From assembly GCF_019399235.1 (NCBI RefSeq), contig NZ_JAELVH010000014.1:1-61039 (forward strand): DNA of 61,039 nt, given 5' to 3'. The stretch comes from Streptomyces poriferorum (lineage in GTDB: Bacteria; Actinomycetota; Actinomycetes; Streptomycetales; Streptomycetaceae). Below are positions 24,437 to 33,684 of the stretch, piece by piece. Each line of letters begins with the position of its first letter. Position 1 is the stretch's first letter. The translations under genes were made by a program, and so were the position numbers. The notes below the pieces were generated by a model. That model was not told the origin of the DNA. It saw only the letters and a program-made list of their open reading frames with translations, and did not search any database.

Positions 24437-25314
24437 CCACAGCACTCACCACGTTCGTCTCGACGAACGACCGGCAACGGCCCGGCGTCCGCGCCGCCGT
24501 GCGCTCCATCCAGGGGTTCACCCTGATCCTGCTGCTGCTCATCGGCATCGGACCGCTGTACTGGATGCTCAAGGGCGCGGTCTCCCCGCCCACCGAGCTC
24601 ACCACCCAGCCGCTCGCCCTCTGGCCCGACCGCGCGGCCCTCGGCAACTTCGCCACCGCGTACACCGACCTCAGCGTCGGCCGCTATCTGATGAACACCT
24701 TCCTGGTGGTCGGCGGATCGTGGTTCGTGCAGCTCTTCGTCTCGGCCACGGCGGGCTTCGCGCTCTCCGTACTCAGGCCGAAGTTCGGCAAGGTCGTCTA
24801 CGGGGCGATCCTGGCCACCATGTTCGTGCCGTACACGGTGAACATGGTCAGCCTCTTCATGACGGTGATCGACGTTCCGTTCCTGCACGTCAACCTGGGT
24901 GACACGTACTGGGCGATCTGGCTGCCGGCCGGCACGAACGCCTTCACGGTGCTCCTCGCCAAGCAGTTCTTCGACGCCCTGCCCAGCGAGCTGTTCGACG
25001 CGGCTCGGGTCGATGGGGCGAGCACCCGGCAGCTGCTCACCAAGATCGTGCTGCCGATGAGCAAGCCGGTCCTCGCCGTGATCAGCCTGCTCGCGGTGAT
25101 GCATTCCTGGAAGGACTTCATCTGGCCGCTGATCGCCATCACCGACCCCGAGAAGCAGCCGATCAGTGTCGCGCTGGCGCAGCTCGCCACGCAGGCCCCG
25201 CAGGACCAGCTGATCGCCGCGATGGTGCTGGCCGTGGCCCCGCCGGTCCTTGTCTTCGTCGTCTGCCAGAAGTACATCGTCGCCGGGCTCGGTTTCACCG
25301 GCGTCAAGGGCTGA
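24433..25314 (+). CDS. ABC sugar transporter permease, MalG-type
   Basis: A 293-aa protein with six predicted transmembrane segments. The EAA loop is FDAARVDGASTRQLLTKIVLP. The C-terminus ends QKYIVAGLGFTGVKG, a usual MalG-type ending. It is translationally coupled to the preceding permease by an ATGA overlap. The extracellular glycosidase gene follows after 36 bp in the same operon. Confidence 0.92.
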   Translation: MTTALTTFVSTNDRQRPGVRAAVRSIQGFTLILLLLIGIGPLYWMLKGAVSPPTELTTQPLALWPDRAALGNFATAYTDLSVGRYLMNTFLVVGGSWFVQLFVSATAGFALSVLRPKFGKVVYGAILATMFVPYTVNMVSLFMTVIDVPFLHVNLGDTYWAIWLPAGTNAFTVLLAKQFFDALPSELFDAARVDGASTRQLLTKIVLPMSKPVLAVISLLAVMHSWKDFIWPLIAITDPEKQPISVALAQLATQAPQDQLIAAMVLAVAPPVLVFVVCQKYIVAGLGFTGVKG

Positions 25315-25350
25315 TCCCCACCCACACCGGACCAACAGAAGGGCACCTCC

Positions 25351-27663
25351 ATGTCAGTCGCCCGACGCAGACTCATCCAGGGCACGGCCCTCACCGCAGG
25401 CGCCGCGTTGCTGCCGAACGTTCCCGCGTACGCAGCCGCCGACCCGGTCACCGTCGAGGCCGACGGCATCAGACTGGTCGGACGCGCCGACGGCAGCGTC
25501 CTCGTCCAGGACGGGGCGGGGACCGACCGCGTCCTCCTCAGTCACTTCATGATCAAGGACACCGCACTCGGCCAGCAGCGCACCTTCGGCGGCAGCCCCG
25601 CCCTGATCACACTCCCCGACGGACGCACCGCGATCCAGGTCACGTACACGATGGGGAGCAGCGCGCCCGGAGTCACCGTGCGCGGCACCTTCGACGTCAC
25701 CGCGCGCAAGGCGCACCTGAAGTGGGAGGTCGCGGGCTCCGGCACGCTCACCCCGTCCGGCTTCCAGTTCTCCCGCACGGTGTACGGGGCGAGCGCACCG
25801 GAATCGTACGAAGCGCTGACCATGTGGGAGCGGGATGCCCGGGGCGGCATCCCGTACGAGGTGAACGCCGGCGGTACGTACGTGGAGACGTGGGAGGGGG
25901 CGCAGGGGTTCTTCTGCCTTTCCTCCACCAACCCCGCCGGCACGAACGCCACATGGATTCATGCGCCCGGTACTTCGGCCGGCGCGAGCACCGCCGTCAC
26001 CGAGGCCGATCTCGTCCTCGGCGACCTGCGGCCGCGCGCGGCGGGCACGATCGCCGCCGGGCGGCCGCTCGGTGTGGAGGTGTGGACCGACCAGCCGTTC
26101 AACCTCTACAAGGCGGCCGGGCAGACGATGACGCTCCGGACGCAGGTCGTCAACGGGTCGGGAGCGGCCAGGAAGGTGACTCTGACCTGGTGGGCACGGG
26201 ACTTCGGAGGCAAGAAGGTCGGCGGCGGGACCCTCTGCAAGGACCTCGCGGCGGGCGCCGCCTGGAATGCCTCCTTCCCTCTCACCTCGCCCTCGCAGAA
26301 CATCGTGTTCACCGGTGTGGAGGCGGTCAGCGGCGCCGACCGGGCAATCGCCCGCACCAATCTGAGCGTGCTCCCGGAGTTCACGTACCGGGCCGGCAAG
26401 GAGTCGATGTTCGGCCTCGCCAACTACCCCTGGCTGCTCCAGCCCAGCAAGGAAGCCGTACTCGGCCTGGTCAAGACGCTCGGCATCAAGTGGATCCGGA
26501 TCGCCTACGCGGGCGCCCCCGGCATCGACATCGCGACGCTGGACGCCAACGGCATCGGCCACAACGTGCAGCTCAGCGGCATCCCCGTAGGCGGCAGCCC
26601 CGAGCAGATCGCCGCCTGGGCCGACAGCAACGTCGCCAAGGCCCTCGCCGCCGACGCCGCGTACTTCGAGGTCAGCAACGAGGTCAACCAGCCCTGGATG
26701 TCCGGCCGCGGCGCCGACGCCTACGTCCGCGACGGCCTGCGCCAGGTCACCACCCGCCTCGCCGCAGCCGGCTCCGGGATGAAGGTCATGAACGCCGGCC
26801 TCGGCGGCATGGACCACGTCTGGACCAAGAACTTCCACGACGCGGGCGGCTGGGACCTCATCGACGTCTTCGCCTTCCACCCCGGCCGCGGCAACTTCAC
26901 CCCCGACTTCGCGCCGCCGCCACAGGAGTGGACCCAGGGCTCGTCCGGCACGTACTGGAACTTCCTCGGCGCCCTGCGCAAGGCACGGCAGGTCATGGCG
27001 GAATACGGCGGCGACAAGGAACTCTGGATCACCGAGGCGTACGCCCCCACCCGTCCCAACGTGTGGTGGAGCGACACCTACCGGCACGCCGCCGAGAACA
27101 CGTTCCTCTCGCTCGCCCTCGCGAAGTCGGAGAAGGTGCGCGCCGTCAACTGGTACCAGCTGCACGACTCGATCATCCACCACCCGCAGGAGGCCGACCC
27201 GGCCAACCCCGAGTACCACTACGGCCTGATGAACCGCGACACCAGCGCCAAGCCGTCGTTGCTCGCCTTCGCGACCGCCGCCCGGGTCCTGGACCAGGCC
27301 GAGTTCGTCCGTCATCTCGCCTTCGCGGACCAGGACATCAAGGGCCTGCTCTTCACCACCCCCGACGGCCCGCTGTCGGTCATCTGGAGCCGCAAGGACG
27401 GCTACGTCCTCAACTCCGAACACGGTGACGACCCTTGGTACGCATCGCCGGAGCCGTGGGTCGACACCTGGACGGCCAGGACCGAGGTCGTGGCCGCAGC
27501 GGCCGCCGGCACCGTGCGCGAGCTCAACTGCATCGGCCAGGAACGCGCCCTGAAAGCCTCCGGCGGCAAGATCACACTCACCGTCGACGGCGCCCCGCGC
27601 ATCTACTACGGCCTCGCCGCCGATCCCGACCGCAAGCCCGGAAGCAGGGGACGTACCGCATGA
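25351..27663 (+). CDS. Tat-exported glycoside hydrolase, clan GH-A-like
   Basis: A 770-aa protein. The Tat signal is ARRRLIQGTALTAG, with cleavage near AYAAAD. A beta-rich N-terminal part (about 35-350) precedes a TIM-barrel-like region (about 355-660). The acid/base Glu444 lies in EVSNEVNQPW, the Asn-Glu pair of clan GH-A. The nucleophile Glu562 lies in ELWITEAYAP. A C-terminal beta domain follows. The substrate is unknown; the arrangement recalls GH39/GH30-type enzymes. It lies after the importer and overlaps the oxidoreductase start, so it should act on the polymer or oligomer whose product is imported. Confidence 0.75.
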   Translation: MSVARRRLIQGTALTAGAALLPNVPAYAAADPVTVEADGIRLVGRADGSVLVQDGAGTDRVLLSHFMIKDTALGQQRTFGGSPALITLPDGRTAIQVTYTMGSSAPGVTVRGTFDVTARKAHLKWEVAGSGTLTPSGFQFSRTVYGASAPESYEALTMWERDARGGIPYEVNAGGTYVETWEGAQGFFCLSSTNPAGTNATWIHAPGTSAGASTAVTEADLVLGDLRPRAAGTIAAGRPLGVEVWTDQPFNLYKAAGQTMTLRTQVVNGSGAARKVTLTWWARDFGGKKVGGGTLCKDLAAGAAWNASFPLTSPSQNIVFTGVEAVSGADRAIARTNLSVLPEFTYRAGKESMFGLANYPWLLQPSKEAVLGLVKTLGIKWIRIAYAGAPGIDIATLDANGIGHNVQLSGIPVGGSPEQIAAWADSNVAKALAADAAYFEVSNEVNQPWMSGRGADAYVRDGLRQVTTRLAAAGSGMKVMNAGLGGMDHVWTKNFHDAGGWDLIDVFAFHPGRGNFTPDFAPPPQEWTQGSSGTYWNFLGALRKARQVMAEYGGDKELWITEAYAPTRPNVWWSDTYRHAAENTFLSLALAKSEKVRAVNWYQLHDSIIHHPQEADPANPEYHYGLMNRDTSAKPSLLAFATAARVLDQAEFVRHLAFADQDIKGLLFTTPDGPLSVIWSRKDGYVLNSEHGDDPWYASPEPWVDTWTARTEVVAAAAAGTVRELNCIGQERALKASGGKITLTVDGAPRIYYGLAADPDRKPGSRGRTA

Positions 27664-29891
27664 GGAACGAAACCGCACGCCACGACATCACCGTCGTCGG
27701 CGGCGGCCTGGCCGGGGTCTGCGCGGCCATCGCCGCGGCCCGCCTCGGCCGGACCGTCGCACTGATCAACAACAGACCGGTACTCGGCGGGAACTCGAGC
27801 AGCGAGGTCCGCGTCTGGGTGTGCGGCGCGACCGGCCACGGCAGGAACCACCATGCCCGCGAGGGCGGCATCATGGGCGAGTTGCTCGTGGAGAACCAGT
27901 ACCGCAACCCGGACGGGAACCCGTACTACTGGGACGCCGTCATCCTGGACGCGGTACGCGCCGAGCCCGGCATCACGCTCTACCTCAACACCGATGTGCG
28001 CGAGGTCGAGGCCGAGGGCCCGGACGACGAGAGGCGGATCATCTCGGCCACCGGCTGGATGATGGGCTCCGAACGCCGGATCCGTTTCGAGAGCCCCGTC
28101 TTCCTCGACTGCACCGGAGACGGCCTGATCGGCCACCTCGCGGGCGCCCACCACCGCATCGGCCGTGAGGCGCGCAGCGAGTTCGAGGAGGCGTGGGCCC
28201 CGGAGTCGGCCGACGGCATCACTCTCGGCTCCACGCTGCTCTTCTACACGAAGGACGCCGGACATCCGGTGAAGTTCGTGCCGCCGGACTTCGCCAAGGA
28301 CATCAGCACCACCTCCATCCCGCAGCGGCGGATCATCAAGGCGGGGGACAACGGGTGTGCGTACTGGTGGATCGAGTTCGGCGGAGAGCTGGACACGGTG
28401 CACGACAACGAGCGGATCCGGGACGAGCTGTGGTCGGTGATCTACGGGATCTGGGATCACATCAAGAACTCGGGCGAGTTCGACGCGGCGAACATGACGC
28501 TGGAGTGGGTGGGGTCGGTCCCCGGGAAGCGGGAGTATCGGCGGTTTCTCGGTGACTACGTGCTGCACCAGGGGGACATTCTCGGCCAGACGGAGTTCGC
28601 CGACCGGGTTGCCTTCGGCGGCTGGTCGATCGATCTGCATCCGCCGCAGGGTGTGTACGCCACGGAGTCGGGGGCCCGGCAGCTCTACGCGGACGGGATC
28701 TACCACATCCCGTACCGCAGCCTGTACTCGGTGAACACCGGGAACCTGCTGTTCGCCGGGCGGAACATCTCCGCCAGCCACGTCGCGTTCGGCTCGACCC
28801 GGGTCATGGCGACCTGCGCCACGATCGGGCAGGCGGCGGGCACGGCGGCGGCGCTCTGTGCCGCCGGGGAGGTCGCGCCGCGCGAACTCTCCGTACCCGA
28901 GCTGCACCGGGTACTGCTGCGTCAGGACGCCTCGCTCATCGGACTGGCGTCGACGGACCCGGAGGACCTGGCGCTGCGGGCGACCGTCGCCGCGTCATCC
29001 GCCCTGTCCTGCCCGGCAGTCGAGGACTCCGCCGAGCTGTGGCCGCTCGCGGCGGACGCCGGACTCGTCCTTCCCGTCGACCCGGACCTCACCGGCCTTG
29101 AACTCCTGGTCGACGCCGACCGCGAGACCGAGCTCGTGATCGACCTCTACGATCCCGAACTCGGCCAGAACTACGTCCCGCGCCGTCTCGTCACCTCCAC
29201 CACCCTGCCGGTCGCCGCCGGTCGCCGGCAATGGCTCAAGACGGGCCTGGACTGGTCCCCGGACACCCCGCGCAACGCCTTCCTCGTCATCCGCGCGAAT
29301 GACGCGATCGCCCTGCACCGCGCCGACCGGGCGACCCCCGGCGTCCTGTGCCTCACGCGTGTCCCGCTGCGGCCGCAGGACGAATCCCCGCAGCTGCTGC
29401 GCGAGTGGACGGACGCCGGCCTGCTGCGCCGTACCTTCTGCTTCCGTGCGGGGGAGACGGCGGCGTACGCCCCGGCCAAGGCCGTCGACGGCTACGCCCG
29501 CCCGTACGCGGGACCCCACATGTGGGTCTCCGCACCCCTGACGGACGATCCCTCGCCCTGGCTCTCGCTCACCTGGCCCGAACCGGTCACCCTGGGCCGT
29601 ATCGAGGTCGTCGCCGACGACGACGTCAACGAGGACCTGATCAACCTGCACCACCACCGCACCCCCTTCGACACCCTCCCCACCCTCCTGCGCGACTACC
29701 GCGTCGAGGCCCGGGACGCGGACGGCACCTGGCGCGTGATCGCCCGCACGGAGCGGAACCGCCGACGCCGCCAGTCGCACACACCGTCGGAGCCGGTCAC
29801 CACGTCGGCCGTCCGGATCGTCGTCGAAGCCACCAACGGCACGGACTCGGCGCACCTCGTCGCCGTACGCGCCTACGCGGCGGGGGAGTGA
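27660..29891 (+). CDS. FAD-dependent oxidoreductase of the sugar locus
   Basis: A 743-aa protein starting at ATG 27660, overlapping the glycosidase stop (ATGA). The N-terminal dinucleotide fold is DITVVGGGLAGVCAAIAAARLG, followed by RPVLGGNSSSEVRVW, an FAD-binding segment typical of the FAD_oxidored family found in glycan loci. LFAGRNISASHVAFGSTRVM closes the flavin domain near residue 390. The C-terminal half (about 470-743) is beta-rich and resembles a discoidin/F5-8-type module (TWPEPVTLGRIEVVADDD). It has no signal peptide, so it acts in the cytoplasm. It is likely an oxidation of the imported saccharide; the reaction is not established. Confidence 0.75.
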   Translation: MRNETARHDITVVGGGLAGVCAAIAAARLGRTVALINNRPVLGGNSSSEVRVWVCGATGHGRNHHAREGGIMGELLVENQYRNPDGNPYYWDAVILDAVRAEPGITLYLNTDVREVEAEGPDDERRIISATGWMMGSERRIRFESPVFLDCTGDGLIGHLAGAHHRIGREARSEFEEAWAPESADGITLGSTLLFYTKDAGHPVKFVPPDFAKDISTTSIPQRRIIKAGDNGCAYWWIEFGGELDTVHDNERIRDELWSVIYGIWDHIKNSGEFDAANMTLEWVGSVPGKREYRRFLGDYVLHQGDILGQTEFADRVAFGGWSIDLHPPQGVYATESGARQLYADGIYHIPYRSLYSVNTGNLLFAGRNISASHVAFGSTRVMATCATIGQAAGTAAALCAAGEVAPRELSVPELHRVLLRQDASLIGLASTDPEDLALRATVAASSALSCPAVEDSAELWPLAADAGLVLPVDPDLTGLELLVDADRETELVIDLYDPELGQNYVPRRLVTSTTLPVAAGRRQWLKTGLDWSPDTPRNAFLVIRANDAIALHRADRATPGVLCLTRVPLRPQDESPQLLREWTDAGLLRRTFCFRAGETAAYAPAKAVDGYARPYAGPHMWVSAPLTDDPSPWLSLTWPEPVTLGRIEVVADDDVNEDLINLHHHRTPFDTLPTLLRDYRVEARDADGTWRVIARTERNRRRRQSHTPSEPVTTSAVRIVVEATNGTDSAHLVAVRAYAAGE

Positions 29892-29895
29892 CACG

Positions 29896-30762
29896 ATGGC
29901 CGCGAGAGTGCTGGTCACCGGGGCCGCCGGACGGATCGGGCGAGCGGTCCTCACCCTGCTCGCAGAGCGCGGGTCGGAAGCGAACGCCCTGGTCCTCGAC
30001 GACCCCGGTGACCTCCCGGCCCGCCTGGTCGTCACCGGCGACGCGGCCGACGCGAAGGCCGTAGGGGCAGCCCTGGAGGGCGCCGACGCGGTCATCCACC
30101 TGGCCGCGATCCCCACTCCCGAACACAACACGGCAGCCGAGGTCTTCACGGCCAACAGCCTGACCACCTTCACCGTGCTGGAGGAGGCTGGACGGGCCGG
30201 GATCCGGCACGTGGCCCTGGCGAGCTCGTGGGGCGTCACCGGTCTGCCCTGGACGGCGGCCGAGAATCCGCATCCGCCGTACGTTCCGGTCGACGAGGCG
30301 ATGGACTCCCAGGTCGCCGATGCCTACGGCCTGTCCAAGCAGGTCGACGAGCTGACCGCGCGGATGATGGCGCGACGGCACGGCATGAGCGTGGTGTGCC
30401 TGCGCTATCCGTACGTGGGCGGCTTCGAGGAACGGCTCCTCGCGCACGCCGCCCGCCTCACGGCCGACCCGGCCGCCGGTGCCAGGGACCTGTGGACGTA
30501 CCTGGAGGTCCACGACGCGGCGAGAGCGGCACTGCTCGCGCTGGACGTGCGTGGCAGCGGCGCGCACGCGGTGCACCTCTGCGCCCCCGAGATCATCGTC
30601 CCGTACCCGACGGAGGAACTGCTGCGCCGCTACCACCCCGGCACCGTGCTGCGCGGCCCGCTGCCGGGCCGCACAGCCCCGGTCGACACCTCGGCGGCGC
30701 GCAGGCTCCTGGGGTTCACGGCCAGGAACCTCGTCGGCCGCGATGGTGCCACTTCTTGCTGA
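29896..30762 (+). CDS. NAD-dependent epimerase/dehydratase (uronate dehydrogenase-like)
   Basis: A 288-aa extended SDR. It has VLVTGAAGRIGRAVL (NAD-binding GxxGxxG), the ADAVIHLAAIPTP motif and YGLSKQ (YxxxK), with Ser in ALASSWGVTG. Size and motif order resemble uronate dehydrogenase and related sugar oxidoreductases, which would feed an aldarate to the divergent dehydratase gene. It starts four bases after the FAD enzyme stop. It is the last gene of the transporter operon. Confidence 0.8.
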   Translation: MAARVLVTGAAGRIGRAVLTLLAERGSEANALVLDDPGDLPARLVVTGDAADAKAVGAALEGADAVIHLAAIPTPEHNTAAEVFTANSLTTFTVLEEAGRAGIRHVALASSWGVTGLPWTAAENPHPPYVPVDEAMDSQVADAYGLSKQVDELTARMMARRHGMSVVCLRYPYVGGFEERLLAHAARLTADPAAGARDLWTYLEVHDAARAALLALDVRGSGAHAVHLCAPEIIVPYPTEELLRRYHPGTVLRGPLPGRTAPVDTSAARRLLGFTARNLVGRDGATSC

Positions 30763-30990
30763 GGTGACACGTGAGGTCCGACACCTGTGGCGTGTGCCGC
30801 GAGGCCGAGCCGTTGTCCGTGACGGGCTTCTTCGTCCGGCGCCATTCACGGAGGTCCGTTCCCCCTCCCCATGACTCGTTCAACGAGGCTGCCAGGAAGG
30901 GGATATGGCTGGGACCCGTGCTCGAACCCCCGCAGCTGACGGCTGATTAATGGGGTGCGGTCGGCTGAGCTGGAGTGATAGGCAAGCGAT

Positions 30991-31752
30991 GTGACAGAGA
31001 GCCTTGAGTATTCCGTCCTGCTGCGACTGATCGACGAGCGGTCGGCCGCGTTCCGGAGTGCGGTTGCCGCCGCGCCCAGCCTTGACGCACCGGTGCCGTC
31101 CTGCCCCGACTGGACGTTGTTCGATCTGGTGCAGCACCTGGGTACGGGCCAGCGCTGGTGGGCCGCGGTCGTTGCCGCGGGCCCGGCCGAGGCTCCGCCG
31201 GCCAAGGATGCCGCGGCGGCACCGCGCGAGATCGAGGCGCTGCTCGCCTGGTACGCCGAGTCGAACGAGCTGCTGCTGAGCGCGTTGCGCGAGGCCGGCC
31301 CGGAGCGCGAGTGCTGGACGTGGTGGCGCTCGGGCGTGTCGCCGGCGAATGCCTGGGGCGTCGCCCGGCGCCGGGTGCACGAGGTGCTGCTGCACACCTA
31401 CGACGCCCAGCTCGCCGCAGGCGCCGTGCAGCCGATGCCGGCGAACGTCGCGATCGACGGCGTGGCCGAGTTTCTCGACACCTGCAACTCCACCCCGGTT
31501 GCCTGGCCGCACGAGGCCGCCACCATCCACTACCACGCCACCGAGGGCCGCTCCTGGCTCCTCGCGCTGGACGGCACCGGCGCCTGGCCGGCACCCCTGA
31601 CGGACGACGCCGCGCCCGCCTCCGCTTCGGCCACGGGCACGGCCGAGCAGCTGCTCCTCTTCGTCTGGGGCCGCCTCGCGCTGAGCGACCTGAAGTCCGA
31701 CGGGGACCAGCAGGTGTTCGAGCGGCTGATTGCCTGGGAGCCGGAGGAGTAG
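30991..31752 (+). CDS. maleylpyruvate isomerase-family mycothiol-dependent protein
   Basis: A 253-aa protein starting at GTG 30991. It has the DinB/MDMPI-type four-helix fold: CPDWTLFDLVQHLGTGQRWW with the metal-binding His, and ARRRVHEVLLHTYDAQLA with the second His pair. A smaller C-terminal SCP2-like domain (about 165-250) ends the protein. Members use mycothiol for isomerisation or detoxification in actinomycetes. It is monocistronic, and its partner is unknown. Confidence 0.85.
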   Translation: MTESLEYSVLLRLIDERSAAFRSAVAAAPSLDAPVPSCPDWTLFDLVQHLGTGQRWWAAVVAAGPAEAPPAKDAAAAPREIEALLAWYAESNELLLSALREAGPERECWTWWRSGVSPANAWGVARRRVHEVLLHTYDAQLAAGAVQPMPANVAIDGVAEFLDTCNSTPVAWPHEAATIHYHATEGRSWLLALDGTGAWPAPLTDDAAPASASATGTAEQLLLFVWGRLALSDLKSDGDQQVFERLIAWEPEE

Positions 31753-31968
31753 CCACTCAATACCCCGGGCGGACGGGGCCGGTGCGCCTGCGAACCCGCA
31801 CACACGAGTGGTCGGGCACGGCGGACCACGTGCCCAGGTGTCCGGCCGGCCGCACGGCCCCTTGGTGTGGCCGTGGAGCGGTACGCGGTCCTGCGGGTGG
31901 CGTCACCGCGGCGGGCAGCACGAAGTGCCGCAGACAGCGGTCCGGGCCACCCAGTGCGCTGACCCGCG

Positions 31969-33684
31969 CTACGTGCCGATCCGGCGCAGGGCCAGGAGGG
32001 TGGCGTCGTCGGTGCAGTGGGGGCCGTCCAGGCGGGCCACGAGCCGTTCGATGAAGTCCTGCAGCCCGGCGTGGCCGGCGCCGGGGGCGGCTTCCTCGAA
32101 GCAGCGTTCCGTCGCTTCGAGGAAGCGGCGCGTGTCCTGGTCCGGGTCGCTCGGCCGGCGTTCGGTGAGTCCGTCCGAGTACATCAGGACGATGTCGCCG
32201 ACCTCCAGCGGTGTGTCGGCGGCCGTGTAGTCCGTGCCGGGCAGGACACCGAGTGAGAGTCCGGGGCCGTCGTCGGGTGTGGACAGCTGGGTGGCGTGGC
32301 CGTCGCGTACCAGGACGGGGCGCGGATGCCCGGCGCAGGTCCAGCGGAGCAGCGCGCGTTCGGGGTGGTAGCGGGCGATGATCGCGGTGGCGGTGGACTC
32401 GTTGCCGTCGGCGCAGGCCACCTCGTTGAGCCACCGCGTCAGCCGCTCGACGGGCTCCCCGGTGTAGGCCAGGCCGGCCAGCGCGTACCTCAGTTTGGCC
32501 ATCAGGGTGACCGCTTCCAGTCCGTGTCCGCGAGCATCGCCCAGCGCGATCAGGAGGCGGCCGTCGGGCAGCTTGCGGGCTTTGTACCAGTCCCCGCCGA
32601 CGCCGGCCCCGCGGGCGTCGGGGCGGTAGACGGCCGCTGCTTCGAGGCCGTAGGGGTCCAGCTCGTCCTGGAAGTGGGGCAGCACCGCCTCGCGCAGGGC
32701 GTCGGCGATTGCCGCCACGGCGTCGGCGCGCTCGTGCTCGCGATGCGCCTCGAGTGCGGAGCGCTGTGCCGCCTCGCGCCGCCGCCGGTCCGTGGAGACG
32801 TCGATGAGGACGGCCCGCAGGGCCCACACCAGGCTGCCGGGAGCGACGCGTACGGGCTCGGCGACCATGCGGAACACGCGGTTGCCGCTGCTGCGCAGGC
32901 GCAGTTCGCACTCGGCGGTGCGCTTGCGCAGGATGACGTCGTACAGCGTCTGGTAGAGGGTGGACAGGCTGTCCGGCGTTGCCGCGGCGGCCAGGTCGAA
33001 GAGGCTGGGCAGAGGGGCGTCGTCGGCCAGACCGAGCATGTGGCGAAAGCCCCGGGAGGGCGCGATGCCGTCGTCGCTGAGATTCCACTCCGCCCAGCAC
33101 GTGCGGACCAGCTGCTGGGCGGCGGCCGCCATGCGGAGCCGGTTGCCGCGTTCCCAGGTCAGCAGGAAGTGGTCACCGCAGAGGGCGACACGGACCTCGT
33201 CGTTGATCCGTACCGGACCTGAATGCGTGCGCACCAGCCACTGCACCGTTTCGGGTCCCTGCGGGGTGCCCAGGCGGAGTGCGTCGGCGAGCATGCGCGG
33301 GATCGCCGTACGGACGAGGCCGGGGAAGCGTTCGAACAGCAGGGCCGGCGCGGCCCATGGGGGCACGGAGTCCTGGGGGAACCGGGAGGCCGCGTCGGCG
33401 CGGGCCAAGGGGTTGTGGCTCAGGTAGCGGGCGTCCTCGAGTGTGCCGTCCTCGCCGAGGACGGGGCTCAGCAACAGGGCCGGTACGGGGAGCGCGTCGA
33501 GTACTTCCTGGGAGGAGGGCGGGAGCGAGACGGGCGAGGCGGGCAGGTGTGTGACGCTGGGCGACCCGGTCCGGTGGAGGTCGGCATAGGCCGTGACCCG
33601 GCGCCGCTGGGACTCCAACAGCTCCTGGATCGCTTGTAGTTCCAGGCGGGAGCGCAGGCTGCCCGCCGGAATGGGGTCGTCCAT
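31969..33684 (-). CDS. PP2C (SpoIIE-type) serine phosphatase with PAS-like sensor region
   Basis: A 571-aa protein starting at ATG 33684 (an upstream in-frame TTG would add two residues). The N-terminal half (about 50-310) looks like one or two PAS-type sensor domains. A helical linker (VSTDRRRREAAQRSALEAHR) leads into a SpoIIE/PP2C domain (about 335-565): GVGGDWYKARK, IALGDARGHG, CAGHPRPVLV, YSDGLTERR and DDATLLAL. It would dephosphorylate an anti-anti-sigma factor. No kinase or STAS gene is adjacent. It is the second such phosphatase in the window. Confidence 0.88.
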   Translation of the reverse strand: MDDPIPAGSLRSRLELQAIQELLESQRRRVTAYADLHRTGSPSVTHLPASPVSLPPSSQEVLDALPVPALLLSPVLGEDGTLEDARYLSHNPLARADAASRFPQDSVPPWAAPALLFERFPGLVRTAIPRMLADALRLGTPQGPETVQWLVRTHSGPVRINDEVRVALCGDHFLLTWERGNRLRMAAAAQQLVRTCWAEWNLSDDGIAPSRGFRHMLGLADDAPLPSLFDLAAAATPDSLSTLYQTLYDVILRKRTAECELRLRSSGNRVFRMVAEPVRVAPGSLVWALRAVLIDVSTDRRRREAAQRSALEAHREHERADAVAAIADALREAVLPHFQDELDPYGLEAAAVYRPDARGAGVGGDWYKARKLPDGRLLIALGDARGHGLEAVTLMAKLRYALAGLAYTGEPVERLTRWLNEVACADGNESTATAIIARYHPERALLRWTCAGHPRPVLVRDGHATQLSTPDDGPGLSLGVLPGTDYTAADTPLEVGDIVLMYSDGLTERRPSDPDQDTRRFLEATERCFEEAAPGAGHAGLQDFIERLVARLDGPHCTDDATLLALRRIGT

